DNA of 6,228 nucleotides, from assembly GCA_005882905.1 (NCBI GenBank), contig VBBG01000013.1, positions 1 to 6,228 on the forward strand, given 5' to 3'. Below are positions 1 to 5,414 of this stretch, in pieces. The stretch comes from Candidatus Bathyarchaeota archaeon (lineage in GTDB: Archaea; Thermoproteota; Bathyarchaeia; 40CM-2-53-6). Within the stretch, counting starts at the first letter, position 1, and the number at the start of each line of letters is the position of its first letter. The notes under the pieces are model-generated. The model searched no databases and was not told the origin of the DNA. It worked only from the letters and a program-made list of their open reading frames with translations. The position numbers and the translations under genes were made by a program.

Positions 1-1935
1 ATAACTTCCGAGTTGTACGCGTCGGCCTATGTCGGGCTTAGCGAGGTCCAGCTCGAAGACGGGACCGTCTACTGGAACGAACTCCGTCCTAAGGAGCAGG
101 GCCGATACGTGGTCGTGCAACTGCAAACTGATGGCACGACCCATGATATTACTCCGCCTGGATTCAACGCTCGGACAAGGGTCCACGAGTACGGCGGCGG
201 ATCATACCTTGTCGATAAGGGAACCGTCTACTTCTCCAACTATTCGGACCAACGCCTTTACAGGCAGAAGCTCGGGTCGAGCCCGGAGGCACTGACGCCG
301 CTGGTGGATGTGAGATATGCGGATGGCGTGATCGATCATCAGAGGAATAGAATCGTCTCCGTTCGTGAGGATCATACAGTGAAAGGAGAAGCGGTCAATA
401 CAATTGTGTCCGTCGATCTTGCCTCCGGTGGTCCCGGAGAAGTCCTCGTTTCAGGTAACAATTTCTATTCCAGCCCTCGAATCAGCCCGGACGGACGCCA
501 GCTCGCCTATCTTACATGGAACCATCCCAACATGCCTTGGGACGGCACAGAACTCTGGCTCAGTACTTTCGATGCTGACGGAAAACCGGTCAACTCTCAG
601 AGAGTCGCTGGTGGACTTAAAGAGTCCGTCTATCAGCCTGAATGGTCGCCTGATAACCGGCTCTACTTCGTCTCCGACCGCACTGGCTGGTGGAACATAT
701 ACCGCTCGAATAATGGACGCGCGGAAGCAATCTGCCCGTTGGAAGCCGAGTTTGGTGGTCCCCAGTGGGTCTTCAGACAGTCCCATTACGGTTTCGCATC
801 GCCCCGGCAGATCATTTGCATTTACACAATGAAGGGAGGCACGCATCTTGCAAGACTGGACACGGTGACTGGACGGTTAGAAGAGATTCTAACACCCTAC
901 TCTGGGGGAGCCCGACAGATCCGAGACATTGCTGTTGGGCCTGATCATGCCGTCTTCGTGGGAGGATCGCCGACTGAGGCGGAGTCGATTGTCCAAATAG
1001 ACCTGAGGACCCCAAAGTTGACGGTTCTCCGTCGTTCGAGAAATGTCACAGTCGACAATCGCTACCTTTCAATCCCAAGACATGTGGAGTTTCAGACAAC
1101 AAACGGGCTCACAGCCCACTCGTTCTACTATCCGGCGAAGAACCCTGACTATTCTGCTCCCGCCAGTGAGAAGCCTCCGCTCATCGCTATCTGCCATGGA
1201 GGCCCTACGGGTCAAACATCGACGGCTCTCCGATATTCCATTCAGTACTGGACGAGCCGGGGGATAGCAGTGCTCGACGTCGACTATCGAGGCAGCACAG
1301 GCTACGGGCGACCCTACCGGGAACGCCTTAACGGACAATGGGGCGTGGTTGATGTTGACGACTGCGTCAACGGCGCACGACATCTTATCCAGAATGGAGA
1401 GGTGGATCGAAACCGTGTCGCAATAGAAGGCGGAAGCGCGGGAGGGTATACCACCATGTGCGCTTTGACTTTTCGGGATTTCTTCAAGGCCGGTGCCAGC
1501 TACTTCGGGATCAGCGATCTGGAGACGTTCGTGAAGGATACTCACAAGTTCGAGTCTCGATATCTCGACCGGCTGGTCGGACCCTATCCGGAGAAGAAGG
1601 ATCTCTACAGGGAACGTTCAGCCATCAACTATGTCGAGCGCGTGTCCTGTCCAATGATACTGTTCCAGGGACTCGAGGATAAGATCGTGCCGCCTGATCA
1701 GTCAGAAAAGTTCTACAAAGTCCTACGGGACAAAGGACTTCCCACCGCATACATAGCGTACGAGGGGGAGCAGCATGGCTTCAGAAAATCAGAGAACATC
1801 AAGCGTTCAATCGAGGCGGAACTCTACTTCTACGGAAAAGTATTCGATTTCGAGCCGGCCGACCAGATAGAATCAGTGCACATCGATAATATCGAAGCGA
1901 CGAAGCGAACGCCGATCATGCAAGAGGCAAGGTGA
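1..1935 (+). CDS. S9-family prolyl oligopeptidase / dipeptidyl aminopeptidase-like serine peptidase (5' end outside window)
   Basis: A cytosolic-type serine peptidase of the prolyl oligopeptidase (S9, acylaminoacyl-peptidase-like) clan, which removes short or N-blocked peptides. The frame is open from base 1; the first residues, ITSEL, match the family's 'SPITS(D/E)' opening, so the true start lies a little upstream and the TTG at 13 is probably not it. Residues below are counted from base 1. The first ~350 form a beta-propeller, with the signature ISPDGRQLAYLTWNHPNMPW near 160-180. The alpha/beta hydrolase domain follows: HGGP oxyanion loop near 397-400, YRGSTGYGRPYRE, GQWGVVDVDDC, nucleophile Ser479 in GGSAGGY (codon 1435-1437), Asp560 in LEDKIVP and His592 in EQHGF. 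The whole triad is present, so it should be active. No signal peptide can be judged. The visible 645 residues fit the family length less a short N-terminus. It converges on the methyltransferase gene, with 9 bases between the stop codons. Confidence 0.95.
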   Translation: MTSELYASAYVGLSEVQLEDGTVYWNELRPKEQGRYVVVQLQTDGTTHDITPPGFNARTRVHEYGGGSYLVDKGTVYFSNYSDQRLYRQKLGSSPEALTPLVDVRYADGVIDHQRNRIVSVREDHTVKGEAVNTIVSVDLASGGPGEVLVSGNNFYSSPRISPDGRQLAYLTWNHPNMPWDGTELWLSTFDADGKPVNSQRVAGGLKESVYQPEWSPDNRLYFVSDRTGWWNIYRSNNGRAEAICPLEAEFGGPQWVFRQSHYGFASPRQIICIYTMKGGTHLARLDTVTGRLEEILTPYSGGARQIRDIAVGPDHAVFVGGSPTEAESIVQIDLRTPKLTVLRRSRNVTVDNRYLSIPRHVEFQTTNGLTAHSFYYPAKNPDYSAPASEKPPLIAICHGGPTGQTSTALRYSIQYWTSRGIAVLDVDYRGSTGYGRPYRERLNGQWGVVDVDDCVNGARHLIQNGEVDRNRVAIEGGSAGGYTTMCALTFRDFFKAGASYFGISDLETFVKDTHKFESRYLDRLVGPYPEKKDLYRERSAINYVERVSCPMILFQGLEDKIVPPDQSEKFYKVLRDKGLPTAYIAYEGEQHGFRKSENIKRSIEAELYFYGKVFDFEPADQIESVHIDNIEATKRTPIMQEAR

Positions 1936-1938
1936 GTA

Positions 1939-1974
1939 GAAGCACTAGCTTCGAGTATCACGATTTTCCTTTTC
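1939..1974 (+). terminator. Hairpin plus T-rich tract at the convergent gene ends
   Basis: A small perfect hairpin, GAAGC-ACTA-GCTTC (1939-1952), lies across the gap between the two convergent stop codons. It is followed on the + strand by the T-rich run TTTTCCTTTTC (1964-1974). This fits transcription termination for the peptidase gene, since archaeal terminators are essentially T-rich tracts. The tract lies inside the 3' coding end of the opposing methyltransferase gene. No matching T-run is seen for the minus strand. The stem is only 5 bp, so the call is modest. Confidence 0.3.
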
Positions 1975-2700
1975 GATGATTCCGATATACGCAGCGCTTT
2001 TTGCTGATTCGAGGAATCGTCTGACTTTCCAGCCTGTTCCTCGAAGTATCCTAGTCATCTCGGGCTTCGATACCAACAGGTACTCAAACCAAGGCGTGGC
2101 ATATTTTCTATATCTAATCCTGATGCTTACCTGTCCCGGCATTCGACCGCGTTTACGGTTTCGCAAGTGATATTGTCGATGTATTGGGTCTATCGGGGGC
2201 TTGTAGATGTCTAGGCTTTCAGCGATGATACGAGCGTCTGAACTCGTCATATTGTAGAATCGTTTCAGCATTTGTCGTGCTCGGTTCGGCCCTCCGAAGA
2301 GTCCGAAGTTGTTTCCAATCATTAGAATAGTATCAAATCTACCCAGCCTGGAATCAACTTCAATGATAGACTTGACTCTGGCATTGTGCAGTCCTCTCAG
2401 CTTGCAGACTTTGACCGCTAAGGGTGAGATATCAACCGCTAGAACATCATGGCCCTTCTTCTGGAGATAGAGGGACCATCTTCCCCCTCCACAGCCGATG
2501 TCAAGAACCCTCCCTTTCACATATCGTGCCGCTTGTCTCTCTCGGAGAGACCAGTCCTTGTACTCAGAGAGATAGTACTTCGGGTACGTCTCGCTTGGGT
2601 CAATGAGGCCGTCATCTCTTTCTACGATCTCAACTACCTGGCGGCCCTTGTAGAAGTCATACAGTTGGTGACCGTACGCATCCTGGTTATCCCTTAGCAC
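1945..2700 (-). CDS. Class I SAM-dependent methyltransferase (intact copy)
   Basis: A 251-residue Rossmann-fold methyltransferase that moves a methyl group from S-adenosylmethionine to an unknown acceptor. Motif I is VLDIGCGGG (65-73), the acidic ribose-binding residue is Asp90 in AVDIS, and the motif IV region is FDTILMIGNNFGLFG (122-136). The C-terminal half has the blocks RYRKYATPWFEYLLVS and GTGWKVRRFL that I associate with a group of uncharacterised methyltransferases whose N-terminus reads DAYG...ERDDGLID. The start is GTG at 2700-2698. The frame is open upstream to a TAG at 2742-2740 but holds no ATG, GTG or TTG. No signal peptide or membrane segment is seen, so it is probably cytosolic. 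The N-terminal 38 residues and roughly 30 bases of leader recur, degraded, at 4644-4793. The + strand just upstream carries a SET-gene remnant, so this gene was once divergent from a SET-domain gene. The substrate cannot be deduced. Confidence 0.9.
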   Translation of the reverse strand: MLRDNQDAYGHQLYDFYKGRQVVEIVERDDGLIDPSETYPKYYLSEYKDWSLRERQAARYVKGRVLDIGCGGGRWSLYLQKKGHDVLAVDISPLAVKVCKLRGLHNARVKSIIEVDSRLGRFDTILMIGNNFGLFGGPNRARQMLKRFYNMTSSDARIIAESLDIYKPPIDPIHRQYHLRNRKRGRMPGQVSIRIRYRKYATPWFEYLLVSKPEMTRILRGTGWKVRRFLESAKSAAYIGIIEKENRDTRS

Positions 2701-2843
2701 ATCACACCGCTTCTGATAACCGACAGGAACAGGTTTGGCCTAGTTCGCTATTTGTCTATGGAATAGGGCATCTGGCGACAGATTATGAGGAGAAGGTCTG
2801 CTTGGACCCGCGGCTGGCTACTCTGCAGTCTTCGTTTCGTGGG
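2587..2843. repeat. Left copy of a duplicated methyltransferase/SET divergent start region
   Basis: This segment covers the first 38 codons of the methyltransferase (minus strand), the shared spacer, and the first 24 codons of a SET-domain gene remnant (plus strand). It aligns nearly end to end with 4647-4906, with an offset of 2060 bases at the methyltransferase side and 2063 at the SET side. Similarity is strongest in the methyltransferase part (32/38 residues identical), moderate in the SET part (12/24 residues), and patchy in the spacer. Beyond 2587 the methyltransferase gene continues here but not in the other copy. Confidence 0.85.
2749..2756 (-). promoter_or_regulatory. Possible TATA box for the methyltransferase
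   Basis: Read on the minus strand, this is GACAAATA, an AT-rich island centred about 53 bases before the GTG start. An archaeal start site about 27 bases downstream would give a leader of about 26 bases. That is roughly the stretch (2701-2733) that is conserved ahead of the methyltransferase remnant at 4761-4793, where an AT-rich box lies at a similar distance. This is inferred only from position and the paired comparison. Confidence 0.25.
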
Positions 2844-2846
2844 TGA
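2772..2846 (+). pseudogene. Remnant of the N-terminus of a SET-domain protein gene
   Basis: This is a decayed 5' fragment of a SET-domain lysine methyltransferase gene. Frame 2772-2843 reads LATDYEEKVCLDPRLATLQS then SFRG, ending at TGA 2844-2846. It aligns without gaps to the first 24 residues of the SET gene at 4835 (LAAPYRDRSWLDPRLALRKS then LIRG), with 12 identities including the LDPRLA block and the final RG that opens the SET fold. The start position now holds CTG where the other copy has TTG. Similarity fades after the TGA, although the same frame goes on to read ALAGD, faintly like the family's 'IxAGE'. It lies 72 bases from the divergent methyltransferase start, against 75 in the other copy. 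It now serves, at most, as upstream sequence for the transporter gene. Confidence 0.75.
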
Positions 2847-2900
2847 CCAGTAAGCTATGTTTCAGCCCTCGCTGGGGACATACAAGGGTATCAGAATCGG

Positions 2901-4412
2901 ATGGTTGTACAAGCGAACACGAATGGCTACGTTTCTCGATTCTCGCATTCAAGTGTGTACGTGACGGATATCTCCACAATGGGCAGGTTGTATACAAGTC
3001 AGCTTATGGATCTAGATAGAAAGCCGACGGAAGCTCTGTCTACTAATCCGTTTTCGTTATCGAAAGGATTCACGAGCTGGAGCATGCGGTACATTGTAGG
3101 GGCCTCTTCGATGGGAACCATCATCGAATGGTACGACTTCTACATCTTCGGTTCCCTAGCACTGATTCTAGCAGAAAAGTTCTTTCCCTCCGCGGATCTT
3201 GGCAAGTCGCTCATCCAATACCTTGGGGTCTTTGCTGCCGGGTTCGGTGCTAGACCCTTCGGAGCGCTCGTCTTCGGCCGGATTGGCGACTTAATCGGGA
3301 GAAAGTATGCCTTCCTTTTGACGATAACGATAATGGGTCTGTCGACTACCGTAATAGGTCTGCTCCCTACTTACCAGTCTATCGGTGTATTTGCTATCGT
3401 CATTCTACTCTTCATCAGAATCTTGCAGGGTCTCGCCCTTGGAGGGGAGTATGGTGGAGCGGCAATCTACGTGGCTGAACATGCGCCGGATGATAGGCGA
3501 GGCTATTGGACCAGCTACATTCAGACAACAGCTACAGTAGGCCTCTTCCTCTCCCTCATGGTGATACTGGGAACCCGGCTAGCAATAGGCGTAGCACCCT
3601 TCAATGATTGGGGATGGAGGATACCATTCCTGCTCTCGTCGATACTGGTCGCCGTCTCGCTATACATACGTTGGAGGTTGAGGGAGACTCCGCTCTTTAG
3701 CAGGCTCAAGGAGATGGGAAAGTCATCAACAGCTCCGCTAAGGGACAGCCTTCTGAATCTGAAGAATTTCAAGCTGATTCTTCTAGCGTTGCTGGGAGCG
3801 ACTGCTGGTCAGGCGGTAGTATGGTATACCGGCCAGTTCTGGGCCCTCTACTTCTTACAGACAATACAGAAGCTGGACTTCGTGACCTCGTACAGTGTAG
3901 TCGCTATCGCTCTGGCGGTTGGGACACCAATGTTCCTGGTCTTCGGTAAGCTGTCTGACAGGATCGGCCGCAAGAAGATTATCATGGCCGGCTGCCTCCT
4001 GGCCGCGGCCACGTACTATCCGATCTACCTTGGAATGAGTTATTTCTCGAACCCGGTAAATTTTGCCGCCCTAATACTTCTGGTACTGGTTCAGGTAGTC
4101 TATGTGACCATGGTCTACGGGCCTATCGCGGCGTTTCTCGTCGAACTGTTTCCCGCGCGCATCCGATACACGTCACTCTCTCTTCCATACCATCTCGGCA
4201 ATGGATGGTTCGGAGGATTTACCCCAGTTACCATCCTCGCCATCAATCTCGCGACGGGGAACATCTACGCTGGGCTAATCTATCCCATAGCCGTAGCCCT
4301 GCTTACAGTTGGAGTCGGAATGCGCTACCTCAAAGAGACCAGAGGCATAAGCATCTGGAAAGAAGTCGAGGTCAAGGTCCCTGTCGCATCCCAGTCGGAC
4401 AGCACAGCATAA
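2901..4412 (+). CDS. MFS transporter, metabolite:H+ symporter (MHS) family
   Basis: A 503-residue, 12-helix inner-membrane transporter of the MHS group (relatives of ProP, KgtP and ShiA), which couple uptake of an organic acid, betaine or similar solute to protons. Group signatures are clear: GTIIEWYDFYIFG (72-84) in helix 1, the MFS motif A GRIGDLIGRK (126-135) after helix 2, QGLALGGEYGGAA (176-188) followed by VAEHAP, and the second-half repeat GKLSDRIGRK (349-358). The substrate cannot be read from these motifs. The start is uncertain: ATG 2901 gives a hydrophilic 60-residue lead, whereas ATG 2979 (Met27) or ATG 3006 (Met36) would give the more usual short N-terminus. No strong Shine-Dalgarno sequence decides it. 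The gene sits between the two copies of the methyltransferase/SET pair and appears monocistronic. Confidence 0.93.
   Translation: MVVQANTNGYVSRFSHSSVYVTDISTMGRLYTSQLMDLDRKPTEALSTNPFSLSKGFTSWSMRYIVGASSMGTIIEWYDFYIFGSLALILAEKFFPSADLGKSLIQYLGVFAAGFGARPFGALVFGRIGDLIGRKYAFLLTITIMGLSTTVIGLLPTYQSIGVFAIVILLFIRILQGLALGGEYGGAAIYVAEHAPDDRRGYWTSYIQTTATVGLFLSLMVILGTRLAIGVAPFNDWGWRIPFLLSSILVAVSLYIRWRLRETPLFSRLKEMGKSSTAPLRDSLLNLKNFKLILLALLGATAGQAVVWYTGQFWALYFLQTIQKLDFVTSYSVVAIALAVGTPMFLVFGKLSDRIGRKKIIMAGCLLAAATYYPIYLGMSYFSNPVNFAALILLVLVQVVYVTMVYGPIAAFLVELFPARIRYTSLSLPYHLGNGWFGGFTPVTILAINLATGNIYAGLIYPIAVALLTVGVGMRYLKETRGISIWKEVEVKVPVASQSDSTA
2905..2997. promoter_or_regulatory. Two short related palindromes near the transporter 5' end
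   Basis: TTGTACAA (2905-2912) and TTGTATACAA (2988-2997) are perfect palindromes of 8 and 10 bases with the same half-site, 83 bases apart. If the transporter really starts at ATG 3006, both lie in its upstream region and could be operator half-sites. If it starts at 2901, they are inside the coding sequence and are probably chance. No regulator gene is present in the window. Confidence 0.15.
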
Positions 4413-4643
4413 GCTCCTCAGAAAACTCCTTTGCCTCGATAGCAAGGTTCACCCCAATCCTCCCTATTTGCATCACCCTATGGAGAGTAGCTACTCGGGG
4501 TTCTAGACCCATTTCTCCAGAGTCTCTCGCCCTGTCTCCTGCTCGGCTCTCACTACTGGCCCATTATGCGCGGCTAAGTCGGCTAACAGACGCTTGAGAA
4601 TCCTGAAGTCTGAGGCGAGGACCTCTTTGAGACTCGATGAGGC
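4413..4643. other. Intergenic stretch with possible gene debris
   Basis: No convincing gene is seen between the transporter stop and the methyltransferase remnant. On the minus strand two short open stretches in different frames look faintly protein-like: about 4640-4505, which reads LKEVLASDFRILKRLLADLA near its start, then a shifted frame with RVATLHRVMQIGRIGVNLAI and AKEFSEEL that runs into the antisense of the transporter's 3' end. Neither matches the missing part of the methyltransferase (no VLDIGCGGG-like motif). The region could be debris of another gene or simply non-coding. There is no tRNA and no T-rich terminator of note. Confidence 0.3.
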
Positions 4644-4760
4644 TTACGTCTCACTCGGGTCTATGAGGCCGTCGTCCCTCTCCACCACCTCGACTACGTG
4701 ATGCCCTTTGTAGAGGTCGTACAGCTGATGCCCATACGCGTCCTGACTATCCTTCAGCAC
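4644..4760 (-). pseudogene. Truncated second copy of the SAM methyltransferase (38-codon N-terminal remnant)
   Basis: A GTG-started reading frame of 38 residues ending in TAA (4646-4644). It contains QDAYGHQLYDLYKG and VERDDGLIDPSET and is identical to the N-terminus of the methyltransferase at 2700 in 32 of 38 positions. The intact gene continues TYPKYYL; here the Tyr codon position is TAA, and the sequence beyond no longer resembles a methyltransferase. None of the SAM-binding motifs (from residue 65 on) remain, so it cannot methylate. Of 23 differing codons, 17 are synonymous and only 6 change the residue (R/K, N/S, F/L, R/H, Q/H, I/V), which shows the two copies diverged while both were under protein-level selection. 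The upstream frame is open to TGA 4796-4794 without another start. It may be a relic, or less likely a retained micro-peptide. It is divergent from the SET gene. Confidence 0.8.
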
Positions 4761-4906
4761 ATCACAGTTCTCCTGCCTACCGACAAGAAGAAGTCACAGG
4801 GTTTCATGACCATTTATCGACGGACGCGCCACGCTTGGCAGCTCCTTATCGAGACAGGTCTTGGCTGGACCCTCGACTTGCACTACGAAAATCCTTGATT
4901 CGCGGT
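4647..4906. repeat. Right copy of the duplicated methyltransferase/SET divergent start region
   Basis: Counterpart of 2587-2843. It holds the methyltransferase remnant's 38 codons, the spacer, and the first 24 codons of the SET gene in the same divergent arrangement. The leader between the genes shares short identical blocks with the left copy, such as ATCACA next to the GTG start and CGACA about 20 bases further. One small length difference lies in the spacer. In this copy the SET side continues as a gene and the methyltransferase side breaks off at 4646, the reverse of the left copy. Confidence 0.85.
4811..4818 (-). promoter_or_regulatory. Possible TATA box of the methyltransferase remnant
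   Basis: On the minus strand this reads GATAAATG, centred about 55 bases before the remnant's GTG. It sits at nearly the same distance as the AT-rich box ahead of the intact copy (2749-2756). It lies only about 20 bases before the TTG of the SET gene, too close to serve that gene unless its transcript is essentially leaderless or its true start is further in. Confidence 0.25.
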
Positions 4907-5275
4907 AAAGGGCTCGTTGCCACCCAATCGATCGGAGTCGACGAGGTTGTCGTAGTGTTCGGTGGGACCCTCTTCTCCAAAGAAGATATTGCTGCAGGAA
5001 AGGCGAACAATCGTACCCTGATGCAAGTAGACGAGGACCTTTGGCTCGGAGATCCGGCTAATCAGCCTCTCGGCGAGGACTATTTCCTCAACCACTCATG
5101 CGACCCTAACCTGTGGATTACGGGCGATGTGACGTTGACGGCTCGGAAGAATCAGCACTGCAGAAGAATCATTACAGGTAGAGACTGGATGCGAAAGGAC
5201 CAGCAAGCACGATACCGCGGTCATTTTACTCCATTTCTCAACATGAGAATCACTCGACTTGAGGGCTCGGACTAA
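4835..5275 (+). CDS. SET-domain protein-lysine methyltransferase with internal deletion (probably inactive)
   Basis: SET proteins of this small free-standing type methylate lysines using SAM. The 146-residue frame starts at TTG 4835; no ATG suits it. The N-terminus SWLDPRLALRKS precedes the opening SET strand IRGKGLVATQSIGVDEVVVVFGG (split: IRGKGLVATQ at 22-31, then SIGVDEVVVVFGG). The core SAM-binding motif NHSCDPNLW is intact near residues 86-94. After TLTARKN the family normally continues 'IxAGEExTxDYAxW...CxCGSxxCRG'. Here it jumps straight to QHCRRIITGRDW, and the family-like tail QARYRGHFTPFLNMRI follows in frame. About 30-35 residues are therefore missing, including the GEExxxDY catalytic motif and the post-SET zinc cysteines. 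A 9-base direct repeat lies at the junction. I expect no catalytic activity. It is divergent from the methyltransferase remnant, and a dead 5' copy lies at 2772. Confidence 0.8.
   Translation: MAAPYRDRSWLDPRLALRKSLIRGKGLVATQSIGVDEVVVVFGGTLFSKEDIAAGKANNRTLMQVDEDLWLGDPANQPLGEDYFLNHSCDPNLWITGDVTLTARKNQHCRRIITGRDWMRKDQQARYRGHFTPFLNMRITRLEGSD
5146..5171 (+). repeat. Direct repeat GAAGAATCA x2 at the SET deletion junction
   Basis: GAAGAATCA occurs at 5146-5154 and again at 5163-5171, 17 bases apart. The pair straddles the point where the SET protein jumps from its TARKN strand to the C-terminal IITGRDW block. Short direct repeats at a junction are a usual trace of slippage or recombination-type deletion. 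A chance occurrence, since AAGAA-type codons are common, cannot be ruled out. Confidence 0.5.
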
Positions 5276-5297
5276 TCTTCTCATACACTATCTAAGG

Positions 5298-5414
5298 ATG
5301 GGAACTACAAGCGGCGAATCCACTGGATCGGCGTTCAAATCGACCCAGACGCCAGTCGAACATTACTTGCCTTCCTATGGTCTAGAGAAGAGGGACAAGC
5401 GGATTGAGCCATGA
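5298..5414 (+). CDS. Possible small ORF, 38 residues, unknown
   Basis: An ATG-started frame (5298) ends at TGA 5412-5414 and overlaps the next gene's TTG start by 11 bases. The product would be hydrophilic, polar at the start (MGTTSGESTGSAFKSTQTPV) and charged at the end (EKRDKRIEP). A purine run AAGG directly abuts the ATG, too close for a good ribosome site. The 4-base overlap ATGA at its end does not lead to a usable frame. It might be translated and coupled to the downstream gene, or be the original N-terminus of that gene cut off by a frameshift, or be chance. I do not recognise it. Confidence 0.2.
   Translation: MGTTSGESTGSAFKSTQTPVEHYLPSYGLEKRDKRIEP

Noticed and set aside
1069..1545. 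A 158-codon minus-strand open frame inside the peptidase gene
   Set aside because: It is fully antisense to the catalytic domain of a well-supported peptidase; its length follows from that gene's codon bias.
4490..4520. A GGGTTCTAGACCC segment resembling a tRNA T-arm
   Set aside because: The loop lacks the usual TTCRA pattern, and no acceptor, D-arm or anticodon stem can be paired around it on either strand.
4205..4597. A 130-codon + strand open frame overlapping the transporter's end
   Set aside because: Its first half lies in another frame of the transporter, and the rest has no recognisable domain or ribosome site; composition is Ser/Arg/Leu-rich as expected of a shadow frame.
4698..4898. 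A 66-codon + strand open frame
   Set aside because: It is antisense to the methyltransferase remnant and then out of frame over the SET N-terminus; both of those frames have clear homology, so this one is a shadow.
2587..4906. A composite transposon or insertion sequence carrying the transporter between two repeats
   Set aside because: The repeat copies are diverged coding starts in direct orientation; there is no transposase gene, no terminal inverted repeat and no target-site duplication visible.
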